DNA of 59,861 bases from Candidatus Scalindua sp. (lineage in GTDB: Bacteria > Planctomycetota > Brocadiia > Brocadiales > Scalinduaceae): positions 1-59,861 of the forward strand of contig JAIQZR010000108.1 in assembly GCA_021777035.1 (NCBI GenBank). The letters are read 5' to 3'. Made by a program: the position numbers and the translations under genes. This document shows, piece by piece, positions 1-8,266 of the stretch (positions are counted from its first letter, which is position 1; each line of letters opens with the position of its first letter). Under the pieces are notes generated by a model that did not search any database, was not told the DNA's origin, and worked only from the letters and a program-made list of their open reading frames with translations.

Positions 1-612
1 ATTCAAGTTAAATTTTTAAAACAAGGGAGTCTGAGATTTATCTCTCATCATAACTTAATGAAACTCTTCGAAAGGGCAATTCGTAGAGCAAGTATTTCTG
101 TCAAAATGTCTGAAGGGTTTAATCCAAGACCTAAAATTGCCTACCCTTTAGCTCTGCCAGTTGGAATCGAAGGTATCGACGAAAAATTACAGATGGAACT
201 TTGTGAGCGAATGGAAGCCTCTGAGATAGAAACAAGGTTAAAGAAGCAGCTTCCGGAAAACATACAAATCACATCAGTCGAACCGATTTCCGACCACGTA
301 AAACCTACGGTAAAAGGCGTAACTTACGTGGTAAAACTAAAAAATGGCGAAATGCCGGAGGCAGGGAAAACAGACGAACTTTTATCCAAAAATGTAGTAA
401 ATACGCAAAGAAGGGGAAAGAAACTGGGTTTTAACATCCGTCCGTCAATAAACAGCATTACAACTAATTCACAATCTATTGATCTGGACTTGAAGATGAC
501 ACCTGAAGGAATGGCCCGCCCTGAAGAAGTATTATTACACTTAGGATTAAAAGCTGGCAAAGACTACGAAATTTCAGAAATAGTTAGAAAAAGAGTAAAT
601 CTCTTCTCATAA
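1..612 (+). CDS. Radical-SAM-linked DUF2344 protein, 5' end outside the window
   Basis: The frame is open from base 1, so the first ATG inside the window (58) is internal. The residues before it (FISHHNL) together with F-E-R-A and G-F-N-P-R-P-K are the conserved opening of the DUF2344/TIGR03936 family. The molecular role of the family is not settled. It is usually encoded beside, or fused to, a B12-binding radical SAM protein (TIGR03960) and just before rng, which is the order seen here, so an RNA or ribosome modification role is commonly supposed. The gene is 32 bp upstream of the ribonuclease gene and is probably co-transcribed with it. The missing start, and any radical SAM partner, lie to the left of the window. 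Confidence 0.85.
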   Translation: MQVKFLKQGSLRFISHHNLMKLFERAIRRASISVKMSEGFNPRPKIAYPLALPVGIEGIDEKLQMELCERMEASEIETRLKKQLPENIQITSVEPISDHVKPTVKGVTYVVKLKNGEMPEAGKTDELLSKNVVNTQRRGKKLGFNIRPSINSITTNSQSIDLDLKMTPEGMARPEEVLLHLGLKAGKDYEISEIVRKRVNLFS

Positions 613-644
613 AACACCCTGTTAGCAAACACAAAAGGAATGTA

Positions 645-2174
645 ATGAAGAAGAGAATGTTAATAAATGTTGTAGAGCCAGAGGAAAGCCGAATCGCCAT
701 ACTGGAAGATGGAATTCTTGAGGAATTATATATTGAAAGATTCTCTCGCGAACAAGTTGCAGGAAATATATATAAAGGTCGCATTGTCAACATAGAGCCG
801 AGTATAGAAGCTGCTTTTGTAAATATAGGAATATCAAAAAACGGGTTTCTACACGTTTCCGACGTTAAAAATGCTCGTAATAACAACAACAATGGAGACC
901 AACCAGATAACAACGGCAAGACAGAGACAAAAGAGAACAGATCAAGGATCAAGTCTCTAATAAGCACCGAACAAGAGATACTTGTTCAGATTGTTAAAGA
1001 GGGAATCGGCAACAAAGGGCCAAGCTTAACAACAAACATAAGCATTCCTGGAAGATTTCTGGTACTTACGCCGGAATCAACTCGTATAGGTGTTTCACGA
1101 AAGATTATAGATGAGGGCGAACGTGCCAGGCTCAAACAGATTATTGAAGAATTGAAACCACCCCCAAACTTAGGCCTGATCGTAAGGACTGCAGGAGAAC
1201 ATCAAACAAAACGCGAACTCTTAAGAGATTTTAATTACCTTCGGAGATTGTGGAAGGTTATTGAGAGCAAGGAAAAGAAAGCTGAAATACCGTCCACAAT
1301 TTATCAAGAAAGTGATTTAGTAATTCGCACGATTAGGGATATATTTTCAACTGATATCAATGAAATAATCATTGATTCAGAAGCTGTATATAAAAAGATA
1401 AGATATTTTCTGCGCTTAATAATGCCCAGCTGCGTGAAGAAGCTGAAATTTTATGACGATCAGGAGCCACTGTTTCACAAGTATAATATTGAACGCGAAA
1501 TAGAAAAAATAAATAAAAGAGAAGTCCGACTCATAAAAGGCGGTTCCATTGTAATTGAACAAACCGAAGCATTAGTAGCAATCGATGTAAATAGTGGAAA
1601 ATACAGAGAGGAGAGTGACCCGGAAAGAACCGCACTCAAGACAAACCTAAAAGCAGCAAAAGAGATTGCACGGCAGGTCAGGCTAAGGGATATTGGTGGA
1701 GTCATAATAGTTGACTTCATTGACATGAAAGAAGAAAAAAACATGAGGGCGGTTGAAAAAACATTGGAGGCCTCTCTAAAAAGAGATCGTGCCAGAAAAA
1801 AGATGTTAAAAATATCTAGATTTGGTATCATCGAGATGACGCGACAGCGTATTAGACCCAGCCTTAAGTCGGTAATTTACGAAAGCTGCAAAAATTGCGG
1901 AGGCACGGGGGAAACGGAGACACTTGAAAGTACCTGTCTGAGCCTAATGAGACAGATAAAATCGATGGTAAATAATCCTCAAATTAAAAAAATAGAAATT
2001 ACTACTAGCGATGTGGTTGCAGGATACTTACTAAACAAAAAAAGGAAAAAACTCACGGAACTTGAAGCAAAATTCTCAAAAGATATCATTATAACTAGTA
2101 TAATCGGTCATAAAACAGGCGAGGCAGCAACTTATTGCACCGATAGTGAAGGAAAGCGCGTTGTAATCAGATAA
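645..2174 (+). CDS. rng: Ribonuclease G/E family endoribonuclease
   Basis: This 509-aa protein cuts single-stranded RNA at the 5' end of rRNA precursors and in mRNA decay. An S1 RNA-binding domain lies at about residues 36-126, with a polar Asn/Asp-rich insert. The catalytic core carries the two metal-binding aspartates in A-I-D-V-N-S-G (about residue 313) and V-D-F-I-D-M (about 356). A CKNCGG zinc link lies near residue 415, which supports a zinc-bridged dimer. The length matches RNase G; there is no long RNase E scaffold tail. The start is chosen at the ATG after an AAAAGG ribosome-binding site. It precedes rplU and rpmA as in many planctomycetes, clostridia and deltaproteobacteria. Confidence 0.95.
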   Translation: MKKRMLINVVEPEESRIAILEDGILEELYIERFSREQVAGNIYKGRIVNIEPSIEAAFVNIGISKNGFLHVSDVKNARNNNNNGDQPDNNGKTETKENRSRIKSLISTEQEILVQIVKEGIGNKGPSLTTNISIPGRFLVLTPESTRIGVSRKIIDEGERARLKQIIEELKPPPNLGLIVRTAGEHQTKRELLRDFNYLRRLWKVIESKEKKAEIPSTIYQESDLVIRTIRDIFSTDINEIIIDSEAVYKKIRYFLRLIMPSCVKKLKFYDDQEPLFHKYNIEREIEKINKREVRLIKGGSIVIEQTEALVAIDVNSGKYREESDPERTALKTNLKAAKEIARQVRLRDIGGVIIVDFIDMKEEKNMRAVEKTLEASLKRDRARKKMLKISRFGIIEMTRQRIRPSLKSVIYESCKNCGGTGETETLESTCLSLMRQIKSMVNNPQIKKIEITTSDVVAGYLLNKKRKKLTELEAKFSKDIIITSIIGHKTGEAATYCTDSEGKRVVIR

Positions 2175-2289
2175 ATTTTTAATTGTAAACCGTTCTACTA
2201 TTTCAATCTAAAGGAAATTACAGGGCGGTATTGAATAAATTAGCTTAAATACTCGATAATTATAGAATGTTGAAAAGGAGAGATGAGCA

Positions 2290-2604
2290 ATGTATGCCGT
2301 TATAAGAGAGCGCGGAAAGCAATATAAAGTTGAGCCGGGCAAAAGTATAGAAATCGATTTGAAGGGAGATACCAAAAAAGGTGACACTCTTGAGCTTACG
2401 GATGTATTAATGGTTTCGAAGGATGGAGAAACACAAATAGGAGCACCTACTGTAGAAAATGCAAAAGTTATTTCTGAGGTTCAGGGGCACACAAAAGGGA
2501 AAAAGCTGGTAGTAATGAAGTTCCGTCGTCGTAAGGATTCCAGAACCAAGCGAGGACATAGACAAAAATACACAAGAATCAAAATAAAAGAAATTGTTTC
2601 CTGA
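2290..2604 (+). CDS. rplU: 50S ribosomal protein L21
   Basis: The 104-aa protein has the full L21 sequence: an opening Y-A-V-I-R-x-x-G-K-Q-Y, and the basic K-F-R-R-R-K and G-H-R-Q-K-Y-T segment that binds 23S rRNA near its C terminus. A strong AAGGAG ribosome-binding site (about 2275-2280) supports the start. It sits 115 bp after rng and 46 bp before rpmA, the usual L21-L27 pairing. Nothing about it is unusual. Confidence 0.97.
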   Translation: MYAVIRERGKQYKVEPGKSIEIDLKGDTKKGDTLELTDVLMVSKDGETQIGAPTVENAKVISEVQGHTKGKKLVVMKFRRRKDSRTKRGHRQKYTRIKIKEIVS

Positions 2605-2650
2605 TATTCGAACTGTAATAGAAAATTTTTTGTTATACAAGGAGTAAAAA

Positions 2651-2893
2651 ATGGCCCATAAAAAAGGACAAAGCTCGACCAGAAACGGGAGAGATAGTAA
2701 TGCGCAACACCGTGGTATTAAACATTACGGTGGCGAACTAGTTAAATCAGGTTCTATTCTGGTTAGGCAATGCGGGACTAAATTCAAGCCCGGTACAAAT
2801 GTTGGGTGCGGAAAGGACTATACATTATTTACAAAGGTAGACGGAAAAGTCGAATTTGAAGCTGGGCGTCGGGTTAGTGTACATCCTGTCTAA
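2651..2893 (+). CDS. rpmA: 50S ribosomal protein L27
   Basis: The 80-aa protein begins M-A-H-K-K-G and has the typical S-S-T-R-N-G-R-D-S motif. L27 extends its N-terminal tail into the peptidyl-transferase centre. No N-terminal extension of the Firmicutes type (removed by Prp protease) is present. It shares the operon with rplU and is followed by a rho-independent terminator at 2929-2954. The ribosome-binding site AAGGAG lies just upstream. Confidence 0.97.
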   Translation: MAHKKGQSSTRNGRDSNAQHRGIKHYGGELVKSGSILVRQCGTKFKPGTNVGCGKDYTLFTKVDGKVEFEAGRRVSVHPV

Positions 2894-2928
2894 GATGACT
2901 TTGATGTTGACCGTAGCACATTAAAATT

Positions 2929-2954
2929 AAGGGAGCTTAAAAGCTCCCTTTTTT
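2929..2954 (+). terminator. Rho-independent terminator after rpmA
   Basis: A perfect 10-bp inverted repeat (AAGGGAGCTT / AAGCTCCCTT, in practice an 8-bp stem with a small A/T loop) is followed directly by a T run. It separates the rng-rplU-rpmA unit from obgE. Confidence 0.85.
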
Positions 2955-2969
2955 CATATAATAGCAATT

Positions 2970-4031
2970 ATGTTTATAGACGAAGTAAAGATTTATGTAA
3001 AAGGTGGTGATGGCGGTGATGGCTGTGTTAGTTTTCGTCGTGAAAGGTTTATCCCTCGTGGCGGGCCTAATGGAGGCGATGGCGGAGGAGGTGGCGATGT
3101 TATCATACACTCCAGTAAACAAGTTGATACATTGCTGGATATAACATCAAAAGTAAAATTCATTGCTGAGGACGGGGGCAAAGGGCAGAACCGTAACAAA
3201 AACGGTAAGGACGGAAAAGACCTAATCATTAACGTACCCAAAGGAACCCTGATAAAGGATCTGAAAACTGGGCGGACAATAAAAGATTTAAAAGAAGATG
3301 GCGAGTCTATAAAAATTGCAAGAGGCGGGAGAAGAGGCAGGGGAAATGCATATTTTAAATCTCCGATCGACCAAACTCCGCGTTTTGCTGAAGAAGGAAG
3401 AAACGGGCGGGAACGCTGGCTCAGACTTGAACTAAAACTCATTGCGGATATTGGCATAATTGGCTTACCAAATGCCGGAAAGTCCACATTCCTTTCAAGA
3501 ATCTCATCGGCACGACCTAAAATTGCAGATTATCCGTTTACTACTTTACAACCGCAATTGGGGATTGTAGAGCTAGAAGATTATAAAAGACTGGTGTTTG
3601 CTGACATTCCGGGACTTATAGAAGGAGCACATAGCGGTTCAGGTTTGGGCAACACATTTCTACGGCATATAGAAAGAACCAGAATCGTTGTTCATTTAAT
3701 AGATATTTCTACAACAGACCTTCTGAACACATACAACCTGATCAGGAATGAACTAGCACTTTTCAGCTCAAAACTGAGTGAAAAAGCAGAAATAGTCGCC
3801 ATAAACAAATCCGACATCCTGGACACGGAAACCAGTCAAAAAATAGCTGAAGACCTGAGTAAGAAAATATCCAAACCGGTGCACGTGATCTCAGCAGTAT
3901 CAGGTAATAATGTAAAAAATCTAATTAAGGCAGCAGCAAGTTTAATTGACAAGGAAAATGAAGAAGAACATTCATACCTGTCCTTTCCGGCCGATCAGGA
4001 AACAACCGACAAAGATAGATTAACATTTTAA
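2970..4031 (+). CDS. obgE: Obg family GTPase
   Basis: This 353-aa GTPase acts in 50S ribosome assembly and the stringent response. The glycine-rich Obg fold covers about residues 1-158. The GTPase domain follows with the P-loop G-L-P-N-A-G-K-S-T (about residue 168), the switch II motif D-I-P-G-L-I-E-G-A-H-S-G and the base-specificity motif N-K-S-D. The C-terminal tail is short, so the OCT domain of Firmicutes Obg is absent. It follows rpmA across a terminator, so it may have its own promoter. Confidence 0.95.
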   Translation: MFIDEVKIYVKGGDGGDGCVSFRRERFIPRGGPNGGDGGGGGDVIIHSSKQVDTLLDITSKVKFIAEDGGKGQNRNKNGKDGKDLIINVPKGTLIKDLKTGRTIKDLKEDGESIKIARGGRRGRGNAYFKSPIDQTPRFAEEGRNGRERWLRLELKLIADIGIIGLPNAGKSTFLSRISSARPKIADYPFTTLQPQLGIVELEDYKRLVFADIPGLIEGAHSGSGLGNTFLRHIERTRIVVHLIDISTTDLLNTYNLIRNELALFSSKLSEKAEIVAINKSDILDTETSQKIAEDLSKKISKPVHVISAVSGNNVKNLIKAAASLIDKENEEEHSYLSFPADQETTDKDRLTF

Positions 4032-4055
4032 TATTATTATCTTATCTAAATCCTT

Positions 4056-4829
4056 ATGATTCTGGCAGTAGATATTGGCAACACAACCATTAACATAGGT
4101 AGTTTTTCAAGCAATAAGCTTGTTTCACATTTTTGCATAGATAACAAGAGTTTAATCAGGCAAAAAACAACACTCCCCATTAAATCAGACCTACTGAATG
4201 AAAGCAAAAACATACTAGTCGCCTCGGTAAACCCAGACATAGAATCCGTTTTTTACAGATCCCTGAAAAACGAACATAAAAAGAAAACACTAAAGATAGG
4301 TAGAGAAATAAAGCTGAGGATACCAATACTTACTGACAATCCAAAAACGGTTGGTACTGACAGGTTGCTGAATGCACTTGCCGCATATAGCAGAACCAAA
4401 ACATCTACCATAGTTATTGATTTTGGCACTGCAATAACTATTGACGTAGTGTCAAAGGAAGGTGAATTTCTGGGCGGCTTGATACTCCCTGGAATAAAAA
4501 CAAGCGCTTTTGCTCTGAACAAACAAACCGCACTCTTGCCAGAGGTTGATATAAAGAGGCCGGGAAAGATAATCGGGAAAAATACAGAAGACGCCATCAA
4601 AGCAGGAATTTATTACGGAACCATTGGTTCCGTAATTCACATAATAAAAGAATTGAACAGGATTTACGGAGATTTAAAATATACTATCGCAACAGGTGGA
4701 GACGCAAAAACATTTGAAAAAGATATTCCGGAAATTGACAGATTTATTCCGTGTTTAACACTGGAGGGGATAAGCTTAGCTTTTAGAGAAAGTTTTAGTC
4801 CACAGAATATTACTAAGCAAATTTTTTAA
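4056..4829 (+). CDS. coaX: Type III pantothenate kinase
   Basis: CoaX phosphorylates pantothenate in the first step of coenzyme A synthesis. This 257-aa protein has the ASKHA-fold phosphate motif A-V-D-I-G-N-T-T at its N terminus, the G-T-D-R-L-L-N motif near residue 105 and the I-D-F-G-T-A-I-T-I-D segment near 126, all diagnostic of the type III enzyme, which needs a monovalent cation. It starts 24 bp after obgE in the same orientation. Its last 17 bases overlap the convergent TPR gene. Confidence 0.93.
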   Translation: MILAVDIGNTTINIGSFSSNKLVSHFCIDNKSLIRQKTTLPIKSDLLNESKNILVASVNPDIESVFYRSLKNEHKKKTLKIGREIKLRIPILTDNPKTVGTDRLLNALAAYSRTKTSTIVIDFGTAITIDVVSKEGEFLGGLILPGIKTSAFALNKQTALLPEVDIKRPGKIIGKNTEDAIKAGIYYGTIGSVIHIIKELNRIYGDLKYTIATGGDAKTFEKDIPEIDRFIPCLTLEGISLAFRESFSPQNITKQIF

Positions 4830-5265
4830 ATGATATCTGCAGCTTATTGACAAGTACTTTATAGCCATCCTCGTTTCTCAAACTTTCCAGATCGCAGTCA
4901 TTTACCAGGTGCATCAGGTCGTCATAACCAGAATCTATTGCCTTCTCTAATGATTCCAGAGATTCTTTAGGCTTCCCCATCAATGAAAAACTACATGCAA
5001 GATTGTAGTGTACAAGAGGATCTTCGGGCCTCAGTTTCGACAGCTTCAAGTCAACCCTCAACCCTTTCTCATACATCCCGGTAGCGGTATACGCATTACC
5101 AAGATACATCAGACACTCTACATAGGCTGGATATTTTTCAAGAACACCTTCTAAAAACCAAATTGTAAACTCATCATCAGTCTTTTGGAATTCCGGTGCC
5201 TTTAAATCAAACCTGTATTCTGGAATTTTTAATCTCATTTGATAAATAGAAAGGTTGCTTTTCAC
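4813..5265 (-). CDS. Small tetratricopeptide-repeat protein
   Basis: A 150-aa protein with about two recognisable TPR units (the stretches around Y-L-G-N-A-Y-T-A-T-G-M-Y-E-K-G and H-Y-N-L-A-C-S-F-S-L-M-G). Such proteins are scaffolds for protein contacts; the partner is unknown. There is no signal peptide, so it is probably cytosolic. It is convergent with coaX and overlaps its last 17 bases. A promoter-like TTGACA (reverse strand, about 5316-5321), inside the 37-bp repeat upstream, could serve it. Confidence 0.75.
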   Translation of the reverse strand: MKSNLSIYQMRLKIPEYRFDLKAPEFQKTDDEFTIWFLEGVLEKYPAYVECLMYLGNAYTATGMYEKGLRVDLKLSKLRPEDPLVHYNLACSFSLMGKPKESLESLEKAIDSGYDDLMHLVNDCDLESLRNEDGYKVLVNKLQISFKKFA

Positions 5266-5307
5266 TTGCTAATACAAGACGACTAGCCAGTATCAGTCTA
5301 TTGAAAA

Positions 5308-5344
5308 TTGATACATTGTCAAGTATGATTTTCAAATGATTGTT
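5308..5344. repeat. 37-bp dispersed repeat, copy 1
   Basis: This stretch matches 7882-7918 at 35 of 37 positions in the same orientation. On the reverse strand it contains TTGACA, with TAGACT 16 bp downstream, a reasonable vegetative promoter pointing at the TPR gene. The rest of 5266-5565 holds no gene that I can see. Confidence 0.7.
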
Positions 5345-5565
5345 TCATTAACAGTGCTGTTCGTATTGTAGTGTAACGAAAATACGATCTGGCGAATATC
5401 CTTTCTTTAGTTATTTTGGCGGGTATACCAGGAACGCCAATAAACATCCTACTAAAAAGAATTGGGAATAGAGAAGCTGTATTTATTCGTTCATTGAATC
5501 TTTATGACGTAGTAGTATTTTAAATCGGGTTGTACAGCTGCAAATTACAGGTATTATGCCTTTGA

Positions 5566-5823
5566 TTACATGTTCTTTAATTCTTCTTTCATCTCATTTA
5601 ATGACAATTTTTTTCCAAGCTTAAAATCCTCTCTAGATTTTTTAATGATTTCCATAAAATCAGGATTTGTGCTCAATGATAGTGATTCCATATCTACATC
5701 CTTCAGGGATACTATTGCAGCTACAGGTTTTTCATTAGATGCCAACACAAGTATTTCTTTATCTATTCCCTTCGTATATTCAGATAATGGCTTTGATGCT
5801 TTCTCTATTTCTATGGTTTTCAT
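5566..5823 (-). CDS. Phd/YefM-type antitoxin
   Basis: The 85-aa protein starts M-K-T-I-E-I-E-K-A-S-K-P-L and has the I-V-S-L-K-D-V-D motif of Phd/YefM antitoxins, which bind operator DNA by their N-terminal half and neutralise a RelE/Doc-type toxin by the C-terminal half. The reading frame is open upstream without a stop into the last part of the toxin gene. I place the start at the internal Met that matches the antitoxin family, not at the longest ORF. The order toxin-then-antitoxin fits a RelE-like pair. Confidence 0.75.
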   Translation of the reverse strand: MKTIEIEKASKPLSEYTKGIDKEILVLASNEKPVAAIVSLKDVDMESLSLSTNPDFMEIIKKSREDFKLGKKLSLNEMKEELKNM

Positions 5824-6119
5824 AACCTCACCGCCTTTTCCAGCAATAAATAATGTATTTCCCTCTTTATACCCCACAGCGAGAATTTTGACAATGTTTG
5901 GATGTTCTAATGTTACATCATAGAACGCTCGTAGATTGCCGATCCGCAACTCCCAGGGAGCAATTGGATAGGACGCAGAGGTTTTCTATTTCGTGTTTCT
6001 TTTAATGGTTCATGAATAAGTTGCTTTTCTATAGAATCTATTATTATAGAACGTTGATTTGCAGTCAGACTTATAAAATGCTTTTTTACACAATCTGCAA
6101 ATTCTATTATGTATGCCAT
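5824..6119 (-). pseudogene. RelE/ParE-type toxin gene broken by a frameshift
   Basis: The first part (from ATG at 6119) reads as a toxin N terminus: M-A-Y-I-I-E-F-A-D-C-V-K, then N-R-K-P-L-R-P. The C-terminal part (L-R-I-G-N-L-R-A-F-Y-D-V ... I-L-A-V-G-Y-K-E-G-N) is in another frame. Restoring one base near 5967-5970 would rejoin them as R-P-N-P-I-A-P-W-E-L-R, the expected family sequence. So a single-base deletion, or a sequencing error, separates the halves. The C-terminal part then runs in frame straight into the antitoxin. Loss of toxin with retained antitoxin is a common decay route. Confidence 0.75.
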
Positions 6120-6440
6120 GGTTTTTTAATTTTATTACGCTCTTATTGAGCACTAACAAAGCCGTCATTATACAAAATAAAAAAACAAACAGCAATATAA
6201 TGCCAACATCCTAACTTTTGCACAAAAGAACTGAAAACAAACAGTTACCCTCTCAGTTTATGTAAATAGGTATCTGTGGCACGATAACTATAACCAAACA
6301 GGTAATGACGAGCTGGAATGTTTAAAAAATATACTTCCGGAGAAAACAAGAAGTTACCGATAGCTTTTCTTTAAGTCGGTATCTTCGGCTCAAATCAAGA
6401 AAAATCAATCAATACTGGAAATTTTTATTGTATCAGCACG
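6120..6440. other. Intergenic region without a supported gene
   Basis: A/T-rich sequence upstream of the broken toxin gene. I see no coding frame with protein-like composition, no strong hairpin and no repeat that I can match elsewhere in the window. Confidence 0.5.
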
Positions 6441-6560
6441 CTAGTTTTTACCAACTGCTCTCTTTTTCCGTGTGCGTACCTGCAAAGTCCAGCTAAGCCT
6501 ATGCCGAGTAGAGCAATGGTTGTGTGGGGGCTCTGGAACTGCAGCGATGGTAGCATCTAG
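6441..6560 (-). pseudogene. C-terminal remnant of a PEP-CTERM sorted protein
   Basis: On the reverse strand a frame reads A-A-V-P-E-P. After a +1 shift in a run of five G (plus strand, about 6526-6530) it continues T-T-I-A-L-L-G-I-G-L-A-G-L and then a basic tail C-R-Y-A-H-G-K-K-R ending in a stop at 6441. This is a PEP-CTERM signal: the VPEP motif, a hydrophobic helix and Arg/Lys residues. The run with four G would put all of it in one frame. A stop lies a few codons upstream, so only the tail of a formerly exported protein is left. It implies that the genome encodes an exosortase. Confidence 0.65.
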
Positions 6561-6889
6561 TTAAGGACACTGCATAAGTATTCACTACAAATTTTTATGA
6601 CTGGAATAATTCTTCAAATAATTGGTGTCATCCTCGGAAGAGTTGCAAAACCAAGAAGCTTGTGGTCAAACAAAAGAACAGGGCCAAGCATCGCCTATTG
6701 ACAAGAAAAAAATACAACAGTACAATCGGGAAAATGATGCAATGCCTCACTGGAAAACTAAACTTCATAAGAAAACAATTGGTGTATTAGGAAAGGAGGG
6801 TTTAGTTCCGTATTGTTAGATTGGATAATATGTGAGTCAGTAAACCTAATAAATATTCCAAATATTAAGACCTGAATGGAGAGTTAGAA
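6561..6889. other. Non-coding or decayed stretch
   Basis: A 65-codon open frame lies at 6622-6819 on the plus strand, but its composition is Gln/Lys-rich. It resembles no family I know and has no clear ribosome-binding site. I regard the stretch as decayed DNA between the PEP-CTERM remnant and the secreted SnoaL-like gene. Confidence 0.4.
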
Positions 6890-7378
6890 ATGAAGAAACA
6901 GCTTGTCAGTATCGCGATTATGATGTTTTGCGCTGTCGGCATGTTTTCCAAGAGTTCTGTGCTCGCCACTGAAAAGAATACGGAGGCAGTTCGTGTAGTA
7001 GCAGACGAATTCTACTCCGCTCTCAATGCCATGTTCTCCGGTGAATTGGAGCCAATGAAAAATGTATGGTCTCATAAGAACGATGTGACTTACATGGGAC
7101 CTGGAGGTGGCTTTCGTCACGGTTGGAAACAGGTATTGGCCGACTGGGAAACGCAAGCGGCCCGGAAACTTGGCGGTAAGGTAGAACCAAAGGACATGCG
7201 GATCACTGTAGGACGTGATATAGCGATCGTCAGTAACTATGAGTTAGGCCAAAACGTGGCGGCAGACGGAAAGCCCCAGAAAGTGACAATACGCGCAACA
7301 AATATGTTTCGTAACGAGAGCGGAAAATGGAAAATGATCGGACATCATACGGATATACTCCCATATTTGCAGAAGTGA
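6890..7378 (+). CDS. Exported SnoaL/NTF2-like protein
   Basis: A 162-aa protein with a Sec signal peptide (basic M-K-K, hydrophobic stretch to about residue 20, likely cleavage near residue 26), followed by one NTF2-like/SnoaL_3 fold from about residue 33. The family motif is visible in the sequence around W-S-H-K-N-D-V-T-Y-M-G-P-G-G-G and the closing G-K-W-K-M-I-G-H-H-T-D. Members are small pocket proteins, enzymes or binders. No substrate can be read from the sequence. It stands alone between decayed segments and has a GGAGAG-type ribosome-binding site. Confidence 0.75.
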   Translation: MKKQLVSIAIMMFCAVGMFSKSSVLATEKNTEAVRVVADEFYSALNAMFSGELEPMKNVWSHKNDVTYMGPGGGFRHGWKQVLADWETQAARKLGGKVEPKDMRITVGRDIAIVSNYELGQNVAADGKPQKVTIRATNMFRNESGKWKMIGHHTDILPYLQK

Positions 7379-7573
7379 CCGCTATTTAGCTTACGGTCCA
7401 TAGCGGCATTGGATAGAGTTTTTTACTTGAAACACACACAAATTACACACTATAATGCAGTTGCGTGAGTAAATCCTAGTCAACCCGCGACGCACTATGT
7501 GTATCGTAAGCGTTTGTTAAGAACGCCGGAACTGGGGGTCGCGCTTTTTTTTGCCTAAAAGCCAGAGAGAGTA

Positions 7574-7885
7574 ATGCTAATATCTCTTGATGAAAGTGGC
7601 GATCTTGGCTGGAAATTTGACGCACCTTACCGTAGAGGCGGTTCAAGCCGATATTTGACAATCGCCAGCCTTGTCATTACTCCTAATAAAAAACACCTCC
7701 CAAAAAGATTAATCAAAAAGCTATATACAAAATTCAGTTGGCCCACAACCATTGAAAAAAAGTGGTCTGACCTGTCTGAAAATCAACGTGTCTGGTTTGC
7801 TGAACAAGCAAATGCACTCTATTCAAACCATTCAAAAGAAATTAGATATTTATCAATTACGGTTAAAAAAATGGTATTTTTTTGA
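7574..7885 (+). pseudogene. Truncated DUF3800 protein
   Basis: The start (M-L-I-S-L-D-E-S-G-D-L-G) is the conserved D-E-S-G-D opening of DUF3800, an RNase-H-like fold often carried on mobile elements. Only about the first 95 residues are left; complete members are roughly 200 aa or longer. The frame ends where the second copy of the 37-bp repeat begins (7882), so the repeat marks a deletion or recombination junction. Confidence 0.65.
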
Positions 7886-7918
7886 TATATTGTCAAGTAT
7901 GATTTTCAAATAATTGTT
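7882..7918. repeat. 37-bp dispersed repeat, copy 2
   Basis: 35 of 37 bases match 5308-5344, same orientation. It sits exactly at the point where the DUF3800 frame is cut short. The two copies bracket the decayed 5.3-7.9 kb patch. Confidence 0.7.
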
Positions 7919-8266
7919 GCCCAAAGCACGCACACCTTTCACCTTGACATATTTCTCTGTGAAAAGTAGAATTCATCGGTTGACTGCTTACGTTACTAAT
8001 CCAAATTAAGAATACAAAAGGACACCCTCTCAGCATGGCGTGTCCCACGATTTTGACATAGTGCAAAAGGCAGAGCAAACGAAAGCACCATCCTGACACG
8101 TAAATCTTTTGTAAAAAAGGCTTTAAAAGGGTAGGCAGGATCTCACAAGTAATTTGCCCATCCCCGGCTGCCAGAGAGAAAAAATCTTCTGGTAAAAACG
8201 GCACGTTTTGGCAGGTCTATAAATATAGTAATCCAATTTTTATAACTCAAAAGATTAGGACTACCA
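7919..8266. other. Upstream region of sucC without a supported gene
   Basis: An open reverse frame (7893-8204) is Cys/Leu-rich with no recognisable domain. I treat it as chance. No clear promoter or hairpin stands out. Confidence 0.4.

Noticed and set aside
6622..6819. Plus-strand frame of 65 codons
   Set aside because: No recognised family and odd composition; no ribosome-binding site.
7893..8204. Open reverse frame of 103 codons
   Set aside because: Cys/Leu-rich, no domain, no ribosome-binding site, and it crosses the repeat junction; treated as chance.
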